The notes under the pieces were generated by a model that saw only the letters and a program-made list of their open reading frames with translations, was not told the DNA's origin and searched no databases. Below are positions 13,630 through 22,574 of a stretch of 26,156 nucleotides of DNA, in pieces. The position numbers and the translations under genes were made by a program. Numbering within the stretch: position 1 is the stretch's first letter; each line of letters begins with the position of its first letter. The stretch lies in the NCBI GenBank assembly GCA_002309635.1, contig DBXO01000042.1, positions 1,770 to 27,925 on the forward strand, given 5' to 3'. The DNA comes from Ruminococcus flavefaciens. Its GTDB lineage: Bacteria; Bacillota; Clostridia; Oscillospirales; Ruminococcaceae.

Positions 13630-15291
13630 TTACAGCTCGGCTGCCTTTTCTATCTCTGCACGCGCATTGTCAAGCATGAGCGCACTGGGATCGTCGCCGC
13701 CCATTATACGCGCTATCTCTGCTACCCTGCCCTCGGTGTCAAGCTGCATAACATGTGTTTCTGTGCGGTCTCCCGCTATCTGCTTCTCGATAAGCAGGTG
13801 ATTGTCGGCCATTACCGCTATCTGTGAAAGATGCGTAACGCATATAACCTGACGAACTCTGCCTATCCCGCGGAGCTTTATGCCTATTTTCTGAGCAGCC
13901 TTTCCGCTTACTCCAGTATCTATCTCGTCAAATATCATAGTAGGGACAGAATCCTTGTCGGCGATAACGCTTTTGAGCGCCAGCATTATCCTTGAAAGCT
14001 CGCCGCCCGAGGCTATCTTTGATATGGGCTTCGGCTCCTCGCCCTTATTTGCTGAGATCAGGAACTCCACGGAGTCCATGCCGTTTACGGTAAGCTTGCC
14101 CTTTTCATGGCGTACTTCTATCACTACACCTGCCATATTGAGAAATTCAAGCTCCGAAGTAACACGCCGGGTAAAGTTCTTTGCCACTTTTTCACGGTAG
14201 TCGTAAAGTGCCTTTGCCTGCTCGGTGACCTTGTGCAGAAGTTCCTCACGCTTTGCTGCAAGTTCCCTTATCTCAGTATCAGAGTTCTCAAACTGCATTA
14301 TCTCACAGCATGCGTCATCATAGAGCTTTATGAGACCTGCGCAGTCCTCAGCGTACTTGCGCTTGAGCTTGTTTATACTGTTAAGGCGTGTGCCGAGATA
14401 TTCCAGTCTCTGTCCGTCAAGCTCCACCTTGTCCGCAAGAGCTTCAAGCTCGGAGGCAATGTCCGAAAGCTCTATTTCCGCCGCTGCAAGCCTTTCATAG
14501 AGAGCGTTCAGCTTATCGCTGCCATCGGTATAGCCTGCTATCTCGGTCTCTGCGGAAACTATCATATCATTTGCAGCGTCATCACCCGTAATGGCATTAA
14601 CGGCATTTTTTATGGCTATGATAGTCTTTTCCGCATTCTGCGCCGCCGAATACTCCCGTTCAAGAGCCTCGTCCTCGCCATCGCGGAGCTCAAGCTCGCC
14701 GATATCGTCTATAATTCCGTTAAGGTAGATACTGCGCTCGGCACGGGACTGTTCCAGCTTTTTAAGCTCTCCAAGTCTGCGGGCTGTCTGCTGCAGCTCG
14801 CGGAAGGTCGCTCTGTATTCGGTCAGCAGACTGTCATTGCCGCCGAAGCTGTCAAGTATCTGCAAGTGCTTCTCGCTGTCGAGAAGTATCTGATTATCAT
14901 GCTGACCATGTATATTTATAAGCATTGCGCCTATCTCCCTGAGGAGAGACACAGGCGCCGTTCTTTGATTGATACGCGAAACACTTCCGCCGTCTGCGCT
15001 TATCTCACGGGTTACCGTTATTTCCTCCCCCTCGTGGGATATGCCAAGCTCGTCAAGCTTTTCGCAGACCTCATCCGACAATTCCGTAAAAAGAGCAGTT
15101 ATCTCGGCTTTGTCGCAGCCCGTGCGGACTATGTCCTTGGTACAGCGCTGTCCGAGAACAGCGTTGATTCCGTTTATAAGTATGGATTTACCCGCTCCCG
15201 TTTCGCCTGTAAAAATATTGAGCTTATCATTCAGAGGTATTACCGCCTCTTTAATAACAGCAAGATTGCGGATATATATTTCCTTTAACAT
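13630..15291 (-). CDS. recN: DNA repair ATPase RecN
   Basis: SMC-like ATPase that gathers DNA ends early in recombinational double-strand break repair. The 553 residues begin MLKEIYIRNLAVI, with Walker A GETGAGKS at 29-36. They continue through a long antiparallel coiled coil rich in Glu/Lys/Ala/Leu (about 150-370) and end with the ABC signature SGGELSRIMLAL and Walker B TMIFDEIDTGVSG. Length equals the family norm. It follows argR by 9 nt, a gene pair conserved across Firmicutes. The spoIVB–spo0A pair that often comes next is not here. Confidence 0.97.
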   Translation of the reverse strand: MLKEIYIRNLAVIKEAVIPLNDKLNIFTGETGAGKSILINGINAVLGQRCTKDIVRTGCDKAEITALFTELSDEVCEKLDELGISHEGEEITVTREISADGGSVSRINQRTAPVSLLREIGAMLINIHGQHDNQILLDSEKHLQILDSFGGNDSLLTEYRATFRELQQTARRLGELKKLEQSRAERSIYLNGIIDDIGELELRDGEDEALEREYSAAQNAEKTIIAIKNAVNAITGDDAANDMIVSAETEIAGYTDGSDKLNALYERLAAAEIELSDIASELEALADKVELDGQRLEYLGTRLNSINKLKRKYAEDCAGLIKLYDDACCEIMQFENSDTEIRELAAKREELLHKVTEQAKALYDYREKVAKNFTRRVTSELEFLNMAGVVIEVRHEKGKLTVNGMDSVEFLISANKGEEPKPISKIASGGELSRIMLALKSVIADKDSVPTMIFDEIDTGVSGKAAQKIGIKLRGIGRVRQVICVTHLSQIAVMADNHLLIEKQIAGDRTETHVMQLDTEGRVAEIARIMGGDDPSALMLDNARAEIEKAAEL

Positions 15292-15300
15292 TCTGAGAGG

Positions 15301-15744
15301 TTACCTCCTTGGGAAAAGCTCGCTGCGGAACTTCTTCGAGAGCTTTTTGGCGTCAGCCTCGCTGCGCACAAGTATAAATATTGTGTCGTCGCCTGCGATA
15401 GTTCCCACTATCCCCTGATGCTCCACCGAATCTATGGCAGCGCAGGTTCCCTGAGCCATTCCTGCACGGCATTTCAGAACTATAGTGTTCATTGCGTAGT
15501 CAACAGAGACAACCGCCTCCTCAAACAGCGACTTCTCCGCAGCAGCCGCAGCAGGCAGCGAATAGCGGTAAACTCCGTGCTCGTCCCTCTGCTTTATGAG
15601 GGAGAGCTGCTGTATATCGCGTGAAAGTGTGGCCTGTGTGGTCGTGATCCCTTTTTCGGCAAGCAGTTTTATAAGAAGCTCCTGTGTTGCAACAGGCTGT
15701 TCGGCGATTATTTCAAGTATTGCTTCATGTCTGCGATTTTTCAT
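15301..15744 (-). CDS. argR: Arginine repressor ArgR
   Basis: Arginine-responsive hexameric transcription factor controlling arginine synthesis and breakdown. The 147 residues show the N-terminal winged helix (TQATLSRDIQQLSLIK, recognition helix around 36-50) and the C-terminal oligomerisation and arginine-binding domain with GTIAGDDT (114-121; Asp119/Asp120 contact arginine in the family). A short Ala-rich hinge lies near 64-70. It sits between nadK (16-nt gap) and recN. In this position it is probably made constitutively. No ARG box was recognised in the window. Confidence 0.96.
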   Translation of the reverse strand: MKNRRHEAILEIIAEQPVATQELLIKLLAEKGITTTQATLSRDIQQLSLIKQRDEHGVYRYSLPAAAAAEKSLFEEAVVSVDYAMNTIVLKCRAGMAQGTCAAIDSVEHQGIVGTIAGDDTIFILVRSEADAKKLSKKFRSELFPRR

Positions 15745-15760
15745 AATAAGACAGCGCTCC

Positions 15761-16615
15761 TTACTTTATGGGCTTGCACATTTTTTTACAAAGGGATTCG
15801 TGGAAAGAGTTGCCGATAATGTCTATGAAACTGATATTGTTCTTTCCGCGGCAGATCTCTATGCTCTCACCTTTTTTTAGAGTTATGAAATGCTCTCCGT
15901 CAACATTTATCACCATGCTGTCATCACGTACTGTGGTATCGGTCATTCTGAGCTTTTTAGCGGGAGAAAAAAGAGTAGCTCTCGAAAAAAGCGAATGAGG
16001 ACATATAAGCGTCATTTCTATGCATTCAAGGTCGGGCTCGATAACGGGTCCGCCTGCTGAAAGCGCATATGCGGTGGAGCCCGAAGGCGTACTGAACAGC
16101 ACTCCGTCCGCTCTGTATCTTCCCACAAGATAATCATCGGAATACACTTCAAAATCGCATATCCTGAAGCTTCCTGAGCGTGCGGACACCTCGTTCAGCA
16201 CTGCGGCAGTTATATCGCCCTCCTGACTGTGATACACCACATCAAGGGTCATTCGCTGAGATATGTCGAATTCCCCTGTAGTCAGCAGACTGAGCTTGTC
16301 AAGCTGATCCGCTTCAAGTCCCGCCATAAAGCCGAGTGTTCCCGTATTTATTCCGAGAAGCTTGGTATTGCTGCCCATAAGGAGCTTTGCACAGCGAAGA
16401 ATGGTTCCGTCGCCTCCTATGGCAAGGACAACGTCAGCAGTCTTTGCCGATTCCTTTATATCTTCAAACCTCACCTGAGGCTTGTCGGAAAAATCATTTC
16501 TGAATATTTCGCTTACCGTGACCTCTATACCGCAGTCCGCAAGCACATCACAGGCTTCACGGGCGCAGCTGAGCGCATTGGGCTTCTGAAAATTAGGGTA
16601 CAATGCTGCCTTCAT
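15761..16615 (-). CDS. nadK: NAD kinase
   Basis: Phosphorylates NAD+ to NADP+ using ATP or polyphosphate, setting the cell's NADP pool. The 284-residue protein has GGDGT with catalytic Asp69, NTGTLGF at 90-96 and the substrate loop LFSTPSGSTAYALSAGGP in the second domain. Length fits the family. It is separated from tlyA by 11 nt; the tlyA–nadK–argR–recN order is standard in Clostridia. Its neighbours make no further statement about regulation. Confidence 0.96.
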   Translation of the reverse strand: MKAALYPNFQKPNALSCAREACDVLADCGIEVTVSEIFRNDFSDKPQVRFEDIKESAKTADVVLAIGGDGTILRCAKLLMGSNTKLLGINTGTLGFMAGLEADQLDKLSLLTTGEFDISQRMTLDVVYHSQEGDITAAVLNEVSARSGSFRICDFEVYSDDYLVGRYRADGVLFSTPSGSTAYALSAGGPVIEPDLECIEMTLICPHSLFSRATLFSPAKKLRMTDTTVRDDSMVINVDGEHFITLKKGESIEICRGKNNISFIDIIGNSFHESLCKKMCKPIK

Positions 16616-16626
16616 AAACGCACTCC

Positions 16627-17415
16627 TTAAAGTTTACTGAAAGAGCTGTCAGTAAGCTCTTTGAAATCATGTATCTCAGACCCGCCCGGGGACTTTCGCA
16701 GCTTCACAAGGTACTCTATGTTCCCGCTGCCGCCCCGCACAGGCGAATATGTATATTTCTCGGTGACAAAGCCTATGGAACGTGCAAAGCTGTCTATCTC
16801 CGACAGAACCTGAATATGCACCTTTCTGTCCTTGACTATGCCCCGTTTTCCGATATTGCTCCTTCCCGCCTCGAACTGCGGCTTTATGAGAACTGCAGCA
16901 CAGGCACCATCTTCAAGAAGTTCAAAGACCTTGGGAAGTATCTTTTCCAGTGATATGAACGACACGTCCACGGAGATGAAATCAGCCCTGCCGCCTATGT
17001 CCCCGGCGGTGACTTCACGGATATCTGTGCCCTCCATATTTACAACTCTCGGGTCATTGACGAGAGCCTCCGCAAGCTGTCCGTGACCCACATCGACCGC
17101 ATATACCTTAGCAGCGCCGTTCTGGAGCATATAATCGGTGAAACCTCCCGTAGATGCGCCTATATCAAGGCATACCTTACCGGCAAGGTCTATGCAGAAC
17201 TCATTTACCGCCTTTTCAAGCTTAAAAGCGCCCCTGCCGACAAACTGTTCATTCTCCCCGGAAAAGATCTCGTCCGTCTCTGACACCTCGTCAGAGGGCT
17301 TTCTTGCAGTTTTCCCGTTTACGGTCACGCTGCCAGAGCGTATCATTTCCTTTGCGCGTTCACGGCTTCGTGCAAGGCCTCTTGCAACGAGCTCACTGTC
17401 AAGCCTTGACATCAT
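16627..17415 (-). CDS. tlyA: TlyA-type rRNA 2'-O-methyltransferase
   Basis: SAM-dependent methyltransferase of the TlyA/hemolysin-A family; the mycobacterial enzyme methylates 16S C1409 and 23S C1920. The 262 residues carry an N-terminal S4 RNA-binding domain (SRLDSELVARGLARSR, about 3-60), then RGAFKLEKA with Lys65, the SAM loop DIGASTGGFTD (84-94), SVDVSFISLEKI, and LIKPQFEAG supplying the catalytic Asp and Lys of the K-D-K-E set. The ATG overlaps the end of dxs by 17 nt with AGGAGA upstream. The haemolysin name is historical; rRNA methylation is inferred from the family. Confidence 0.94.
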   Translation of the reverse strand: MMSRLDSELVARGLARSRERAKEMIRSGSVTVNGKTARKPSDEVSETDEIFSGENEQFVGRGAFKLEKAVNEFCIDLAGKVCLDIGASTGGFTDYMLQNGAAKVYAVDVGHGQLAEALVNDPRVVNMEGTDIREVTAGDIGGRADFISVDVSFISLEKILPKVFELLEDGACAAVLIKPQFEAGRSNIGKRGIVKDRKVHIQVLSEIDSFARSIGFVTEKYTYSPVRGGSGNIEYLVKLRKSPGGSEIHDFKELTDSSFSKL

Positions 17416-19297
17416 CGTTTCTCCTGTTTTTAATGTATGCAGCCATTTTGCTGCTTGTCAGGCCAAGCTTTTCAAGACATGACCTTACGGAAGCCTGCTT
17501 TACAAAACCGTCTGCAGTAACTCTGCTGTAGTCTCCGCAGTAGCCGAGCTCGGACAGCATATCCCCGACTTTTTCGGAAATGCTTCCGCAGCCCATAGAC
17601 TCCTCGAAAAAGACCACTCTTTTATACTGGATTATCTTGCTGCCGAGCTCTCCGTCAAGAGGGTGTATCCTTGTAAGCTTGAGTATATCACAGCTTATGT
17701 CCTCCTTCAGCAGCTTTCTCTGAGCCTTGAAGGCTTCGTTGTAAAGTCTGCCGTAGGTTATGATAAGAGTATCGCTCCCGCAGACCTGCTTGAACAGCCA
17801 GTCCTCGGTGATGTCCGACTGGTCGAACTCAACATTTTCGGCGCCTCGCGGATAACGCACCGCGGCAAGTCCTTTATCCTTGTATATTGCCTTTCTCATG
17901 CAGATTTTCATTTCCATGTAGCACGAGGGCGAATATATAACTGTATTTGGTATCGAAGTGAGCATAGGCACGTCAAGAAGTCCCTGATGCGTCTCGCCGT
18001 CCTCGCCTACTATTCCCGCGCGGTCAACTCCGAGGACTACGTGGAGCTTTCCGATAGCTACATCATGGACGAGCTGATCGTAGGAACGCTGCAAAAATGT
18101 GGAATAAACCGCAAAAACAGGAGTCATTCCCATTGAAGCAAGTCCCCCTGCAAAGGTAACGGCATGCTGCTCTGCGATACCAACATCGAAAAATCTGTCA
18201 GGGTACTTGAAATGGAAGAACTGCAGACCTGTACCGTACTTCATAGCCGCTGTTATAGCGCAGAGCTTGTCGTCCTTGTCGGCAAGCTTTACGAGCTCCT
18301 TTCCAAAAACGGTGGAATAGCTGTCCGCAGCTGCCACCTCGGGATTTCCCGTAGCTATGTCGAATTTGGAGATACCATGATATTCTCCCGGATTTTCCTC
18401 GGCGGGGCGGTAGCCCTTTCCCTTGACTGTCTTTACATGTATAAAAACAGGCTGATGATAGGACTTCGCCATATGAAAGACCTCTTCAAGCTCCGAAAGG
18501 CTGTGTCCGTTGACGGGACCAAGGTATATGAAGCCCATATCCTCGAACATGGTGCTCTGCTCGAGAATATTTGATTTTACCGAATCCTTTACGTTCTTGA
18601 TACCCTTTGCAACGCTGTTTCCAACAATGGGTATCTTTCCGAGACCGCGTTCCACAGCTCTCTTGGTATTAAGGTACTTCTCAGTGTTTCTCAGGGAGGT
18701 AAGATATTTCGAGAGGGAACCCACGCTCTTGGAAATAGACATATTATTATCGTTCAGAATAACTATAAGATTGCTCCTGCGGTCTCTTCCGCAGTTGTTT
18801 ATAGCCTCATAGAACATGCCTCCCGTCATGGCTCCGTCGCCGATAACGGCTACAGCATAGTTGTCCCTGCCCTGAAGCTTCATAGCCTCAGCAATACCGC
18901 AGGCGACAGATACTGATGTTGTACTGTGACCGCTTATGAACGTATCATGAGGCGATTCCTCGGGCTTCGGGAAACCAGATATGCCGTTCTCCTGACGAAG
19001 CGTGGAAAACTGCGCAAGTCTGCCCGTGAGTATCTTATGGGTGTATGCCTGATGACCAACATCCCATACTATCTTGTCCTCGGGAGAATTGAAATTGCGG
19101 TGAAGAGCCATTGTCAGCTCCACCGCACCGAGGTTGGACGCAAGATGACCGCCTGTCTTTGATACTGTGGAGATAAGGATATTGCGTATCTCCTTGCAGA
19201 GTGCGGAGCACTGTGAAAGAGAAAGTTTTTTAAGGTCCTGCGGAAGCTGAAGCTCCTCAAGAGTGACCTTTTCATTATTACTTGTATTTTCCTTCAT
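17399..19297 (-). CDS. dxs: 1-deoxy-D-xylulose-5-phosphate synthase
   Basis: Thiamine-diphosphate enzyme that condenses pyruvate and glyceraldehyde-3-phosphate, the first step of the MEP isoprenoid pathway and a source for thiamine and pyridoxal. The 632 residues show DVGHQAYTHKILTGR, the ThDP/Mg motif GDGAMTGGMFYEAINN, VKTVKGKGY and the C-terminal transketolase part with GVDRAGIVGEDGETHQG. Length is normal. ATG 19295-19297 is the most upstream in-frame start, because a TAA lies two codons before it, yet no Shine-Dalgarno sequence is at the usual distance; AAGGAG is 29 nt away beyond a hairpin. It follows ispA by 38 nt, the widest gap within the operon, and overlaps tlyA. Confidence 0.97.
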   Translation of the reverse strand: MKENTSNNEKVTLEELQLPQDLKKLSLSQCSALCKEIRNILISTVSKTGGHLASNLGAVELTMALHRNFNSPEDKIVWDVGHQAYTHKILTGRLAQFSTLRQENGISGFPKPEESPHDTFISGHSTTSVSVACGIAEAMKLQGRDNYAVAVIGDGAMTGGMFYEAINNCGRDRRSNLIVILNDNNMSISKSVGSLSKYLTSLRNTEKYLNTKRAVERGLGKIPIVGNSVAKGIKNVKDSVKSNILEQSTMFEDMGFIYLGPVNGHSLSELEEVFHMAKSYHQPVFIHVKTVKGKGYRPAEENPGEYHGISKFDIATGNPEVAAADSYSTVFGKELVKLADKDDKLCAITAAMKYGTGLQFFHFKYPDRFFDVGIAEQHAVTFAGGLASMGMTPVFAVYSTFLQRSYDQLVHDVAIGKLHVVLGVDRAGIVGEDGETHQGLLDVPMLTSIPNTVIYSPSCYMEMKICMRKAIYKDKGLAAVRYPRGAENVEFDQSDITEDWLFKQVCGSDTLIITYGRLYNEAFKAQRKLLKEDISCDILKLTRIHPLDGELGSKIIQYKRVVFFEESMGCGSISEKVGDMLSELGYCGDYSRVTADGFVKQASVRSCLEKLGLTSSKMAAYIKNRRNDDVKA

Positions 19298-19308
19298 TTT
19301 TTACGAAT

Positions 19309-19332
19309 GCGGAATAAGCTCCGCAGCTCCTT
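19309..19332 (-). promoter_or_regulatory. Hairpin between Shine-Dalgarno and start of dxs
   Basis: On the minus strand AAGGAG (19327-19332) is followed by GCGGA-GCTTAT-TCCGC (19309-19324), a 5-bp GC-rich stem, and then 11 nt to the dxs ATG. Folding would shorten the effective distance from 29 to about 13 nt. A role in setting dxs translation is inference. Confidence 0.4.
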
Positions 19333-19335
19333 ACG

Positions 19336-20226
19336 TTAATTCTTTCTTTTCAGAAGCATCCCGGTTAGCTCTCTGATGAACTCGTCTCCGCCTGCTTTTT
19401 CAAGGCAGCCGAGTGCTTCATCAGTTACTGCATTTGCGATCTCCTGTGCTTTTTCAACTCCGTAAAGTGTAACAAAGGTGGTCTTGTTTTCCTCTTCATC
19501 GCTGCCAACCGGCTTTCCAAGCTCCTCTGTGGTGCTTGTTACGTCGAGGATATCGTCTACTATCTGAAACGCAAGTCCCAGTCTGAAACCATAATCTGCC
19601 GCAGCCTGTATCCTCTCATCGTCAGCTCCCGCACAGATACAGCCCATCATGCAGGATACAGCAATGAGCTGACCCGTTTTATGCCTGTACATATTGCGGA
19701 GATTTGCTTCGTCAACATCGTTTCTGGTCTCATTCTCCATATCTATGACCTGACCGCCTATCATGCCCTCTCTGCCAACAGCCTTTGCAAGACATGAGAT
19801 GATCTTCACCTTCTCCTCACTGCTCAGCTCCTCAGCTTTTGCAATAAGCTCAAACGGCAGTACCGACAGTGCGTCACCTGCAAGGATAGCCATAGCCTCT
19901 CCGAAAGCCTTATGGCAGGAGGGCTTTCCTCTGCGGAAATCATCGTTGTCCATGGCGGGAAGATCATCATGTATCAGCGAGAATGTATGTATCATCTCAA
20001 TTGCCGCGGCAGGTGCGCAGGCTTTCCTGTAGTCTCCGCCGAGGGCATTGCAGAATGCGTATACAAGTACGGGGCGTATCCTCTTGCCGCCTGCTTCAAG
20101 GGAGTAATTCATAGCATCGATAAGGTTCTTCTGTGCCGCCATGGAATCCGAATGGGCATTGTATTTTTTGAGATTATCCTCTGTGAATCTGATATACTCG
20201 TTGAATCTGTCCTTAAAATCAATCAT
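19336..20226 (-). CDS. ispA: Farnesyl/geranyl diphosphate synthase
   Basis: Short-chain trans-prenyltransferase that elongates DMAPP with IPP to C10/C15 diphosphates, for undecaprenyl and quinone-type lipids. The 296 residues have the first Asp-rich motif DDLPAMD (87-93), GGKRIRP at 46-52 and the second motif FQIVDDILD. Phe82, five residues before the first motif, is an aromatic that normally limits the product to about C15 (family knowledge). It overlaps xseB by ATGA (20223-20226), so the two are translationally coupled. It lies directly before dxs, placing entry to and use of the MEP pathway in one transcript. Confidence 0.95.
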   Translation of the reverse strand: MIDFKDRFNEYIRFTEDNLKKYNAHSDSMAAQKNLIDAMNYSLEAGGKRIRPVLVYAFCNALGGDYRKACAPAAAIEMIHTFSLIHDDLPAMDNDDFRRGKPSCHKAFGEAMAILAGDALSVLPFELIAKAEELSSEEKVKIISCLAKAVGREGMIGGQVIDMENETRNDVDEANLRNMYRHKTGQLIAVSCMMGCICAGADDERIQAAADYGFRLGLAFQIVDDILDVTSTTEELGKPVGSDEEENKTTFVTLYGVEKAQEIANAVTDEALGCLEKAGGDEFIRELTGMLLKRKN

Positions 20227-20432
20227 TTCTTTTCCTCTGACGGATCCTCTCCGCCGTCCTCCGTTATCTTTATCTGCGCACTGTCAAGCTGCTTGCGGCA
20301 TGCTGCCGAGAGTTTGACTCCCTCGCCGTAGAGCTTTACAGCTTTTTCCAGCGGGATATCACCTTTTTCAAGCTCTGAGACTATCTGTCCGAGCTTGTTC
20401 ATATTATCCTCAAAAGTAGTTTTTTCCTTCAT
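20223..20432 (-). CDS. xseB: Exodeoxyribonuclease VII small subunit
   Basis: Small helical subunit of exonuclease VII, which degrades single-stranded DNA from both ends; several XseB chains wrap each XseA. The 69 residues include the family core FEDNMNKLGQIVSELEKGD, followed by KAVKLYGEGVKL. The C-terminal tail is acidic and lysine-rich. GGTGA, overlapping the xseA stop codon, serves as ribosome binding site 4 nt before the ATG, and its own stop overlaps ispA by 4 nt. Confidence 0.95.
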   Translation of the reverse strand: MKEKTTFEDNMNKLGQIVSELEKGDIPLEKAVKLYGEGVKLSAACRKQLDSAQIKITEDGGEDPSEEKK

Positions 20433-20436
20433 TTTA

Positions 20437-21627
20437 TCACCATTTATCTTTTATCTCGGCCTCAGCGCCGCCGCTTCCGAAGCTTATCCTTACCTTATCG
20501 CCCTTTTCAATGATTTCCGAGCTGTTCAGAAGCTTTTCTCCCTTGTATACGAGAGAATAACCTCTCGAAAGCACTTTCAGCGGACTTAGGCTGTCAAGTC
20601 TTGCAGCCTTTTCAGCAAGCATGCGCTCATATCTGTCAAGATACCGCAGATAAGCGGCTTCCATACGCTTTTCCGCCGATGAAAGCTTCTCTGCATTCAG
20701 CCTGAGCCTTTTCTCGGGAGACTGAGTCGCAAGCCTTGCATTAAGTGCAATAAAGCGATCCGCAGCCTTATCGAGCTGATCTCCCGCCGCCTTTCCGAGC
20801 CTGTGCTCAAAAAGCGATATCTTCTCATAGAGCAGCGTGATATCAGGAGCTGCAAGCTCTGCCGCTGCCGAAGGCGTAGGCGCTCTCAGGTCGGCAGCAA
20901 GATCGGCTATGGTGAAGTCTGTCTCGTGTCCTACAGCCGATATAACAGGCACCTTGCAGTTATATACCGCATATGCGACCTTCTCTGTATTGAAAACCCC
21001 GAGATCCTCGCTTGAGCCGCCGCCGCGTCCGACAATTATGACATCACAGCCTGCCGCTTCAGCTCTGAGTATGCCCCTGCACACTGAATCTGCCGCAGCC
21101 TCGCCCTGCACAAGAGCATTCACCGCATATATCTCTCCCAGCGGATACCGCCGCGAAAGTACATTTATTATATCACGCACAGCCGCTCCGCCAAGGGAAG
21201 TAACTGCACCTATCTTCTTTGGCATGGCGGGTATGGGACGTTTATGTGCTGTATCGAAGATCCCTTCCTTTTGCAGCTTATTTTTCAACTGCTCAAGCGC
21301 CGCAACCGCTGCGCCTTTCCCCTCGGGAATAATGTCGTTTACATAGAGCTGATAGGCTCCGTCGCGCTCATAAACGGATATGCTGCCCGAAACTATAACA
21401 GACATGCCGTCCTCTGGCTCAAATTTAAGACGCGCCGCCGAATTCGCAAACATTACCGCCTTTATGGCGCTTTCTGCGTCCTTGAGCGTAAAATATACAT
21501 GACCGCTGCGGAAATGCTTAACGTAGTTGGATATCTCTCCCCGCACCATGATACCTTGTAAATTTCTGTCGTTTTTCAGTACCGAACCTATATATCTGTT
21601 TATCTGTGTGACTGTTATCACAGGCAT
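20437..21627 (-). CDS. xseA: Exodeoxyribonuclease VII large subunit
   Basis: Catalytic and DNA-binding subunit of exonuclease VII, acting in mismatch repair and removal of single-stranded DNA. The 396 residues begin with the OB-fold region (VTQINRYIGSVLKND to about 100, including RSGHVYFTLKD). The catalytic core follows with GAVTSLGGAAVRDI, VGRGGGSSEDL and SAVGHETDFTIAD, then a helical region and a short C-terminal RGYSLV domain. It is somewhat shorter than the E. coli protein. It overlaps the end of the Kae1-like gene by 10 nt. Confidence 0.96.
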   Translation of the reverse strand: MPVITVTQINRYIGSVLKNDRNLQGIMVRGEISNYVKHFRSGHVYFTLKDAESAIKAVMFANSAARLKFEPEDGMSVIVSGSISVYERDGAYQLYVNDIIPEGKGAAVAALEQLKNKLQKEGIFDTAHKRPIPAMPKKIGAVTSLGGAAVRDIINVLSRRYPLGEIYAVNALVQGEAAADSVCRGILRAEAAGCDVIIVGRGGGSSEDLGVFNTEKVAYAVYNCKVPVISAVGHETDFTIADLAADLRAPTPSAAAELAAPDITLLYEKISLFEHRLGKAAGDQLDKAADRFIALNARLATQSPEKRLRLNAEKLSSAEKRMEAAYLRYLDRYERMLAEKAARLDSLSPLKVLSRGYSLVYKGEKLLNSSEIIEKGDKVRISFGSGGAEAEIKDKW

Positions 21628-22574
21628 CGCTTTTCACCCATACTTTTCAAATATCCGTATATAGCCACTCCTGCCGCATTGTCGCAGGAAAATTCTGGCT
21701 CTGCGAAGCTTGCGCGCGGAAAACGGGAAATTATCCTTTCACGGATAATAACATCTGACATCACGCCACCTGCAAACACAAGGGGTAGCCCGCCGTATTT
21801 TTCAACTGCATGAACTGTCATGGCAATAATGGTCTCCGCAATGAAATCAAGGCAGTACTTTGCTATATTCTCATGACTTTCACCGCTTTCGAGCATAGCT
21901 CTGCACTTATTCTCAACCCCTGAAAGACAGCAGCTGCCGTCCTTCAGAACAGGCTTTATTTTATAGCTCTTATCTGCATTCACTGCCAGCTTTTCCAAAC
22001 TGATACCGCACGGGAAATGAAGTCCCAGCATAAGGCCTGTACGGTCAACAGCCTGTCCCGCCTTAAGGTCAAGGGAGGTACCGATCTCCGTGATATTCAT
22101 AATATTATCATTATGAGGCTCGCAAAGCAGGCAGTCTGTAGTTCCGCCGCTGACGTGAAAGGCTATGAACCTCTCATTGACAAGTCCGAGCCTGTCCGCC
22201 GAATACAGTGCAGCAAGAATATGCCCGACCTGATGGGAGGTAGTATACAGCCTTGCCCCCGTTACCGCAGAATAGGAACGCGCAAAGCCCTCTCCACAAA
22301 GGAAACATGGCATATATGAGCCGTCAATATTTCGGGGCCTCGCCGAAGCTGTGACTACTCCCGGCTCATTAAGCTTTTTCTCCGTGAAAAGCTGCTCTAT
22401 CATATCAGGCAGCTGCCTGGTATGATGAAATACAGCATCGCTCTGACGCAGACCAAGCTCGCCGTCCTTTACGGGCAGAAGCCTTTTGCACTGATATACC
22501 TTATTTTCCTCGCTAAGGTACACCGCAGCGGAAGTAGTATAATTGCTTGTATCTATACCGAGAAACTCAGGCAT
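21618..22574 (-). CDS. Kae1/TsaD-like ASKHA protein
   Basis: A 318-residue paralogue of TsaD/Kae1, the enzyme that makes threonylcarbamoyl-adenosine on tRNA. It keeps the ASKHA fold signs: GIDTSNYTTS at the start where TsaD has an ETSCDET-type motif, the metal-binding pair His114/His118 in HQVGH, FHVSGGTTD (140-147) and FAGGVMSD near the end. The missing N-terminal CDE residues suggest it is not the housekeeping TsaD. ATG 22572-22574 is preferred over 22613 because homologous sequence starts at MPEFLGIDTS; the earlier start would lie inside nusB. It overlaps nusB by 8 nt (ATGCCTGA) and xseA by 10 nt. Its substrate and partners are unknown to me. Confidence 0.85.
   Translation of the reverse strand: MPEFLGIDTSNYTTSAAVYLSEENKVYQCKRLLPVKDGELGLRQSDAVFHHTRQLPDMIEQLFTEKKLNEPGVVTASARPRNIDGSYMPCFLCGEGFARSYSAVTGARLYTTSHQVGHILAALYSADRLGLVNERFIAFHVSGGTTDCLLCEPHNDNIMNITEIGTSLDLKAGQAVDRTGLMLGLHFPCGISLEKLAVNADKSYKIKPVLKDGSCCLSGVENKCRAMLESGESHENIAKYCLDFIAETIIAMTVHAVEKYGGLPLVFAGGVMSDVIIRERIISRFPRASFAEPEFSCDNAAGVAIYGYLKSMGEKRCL

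Noticed and set aside
14107..15288. A 393-codon open frame on the plus strand opposite recN
   Set aside because: It is the shadow of recN: no ribosome binding site, cysteine- and tyrosine-rich composition and no recognisable family, whereas recN has all motifs.
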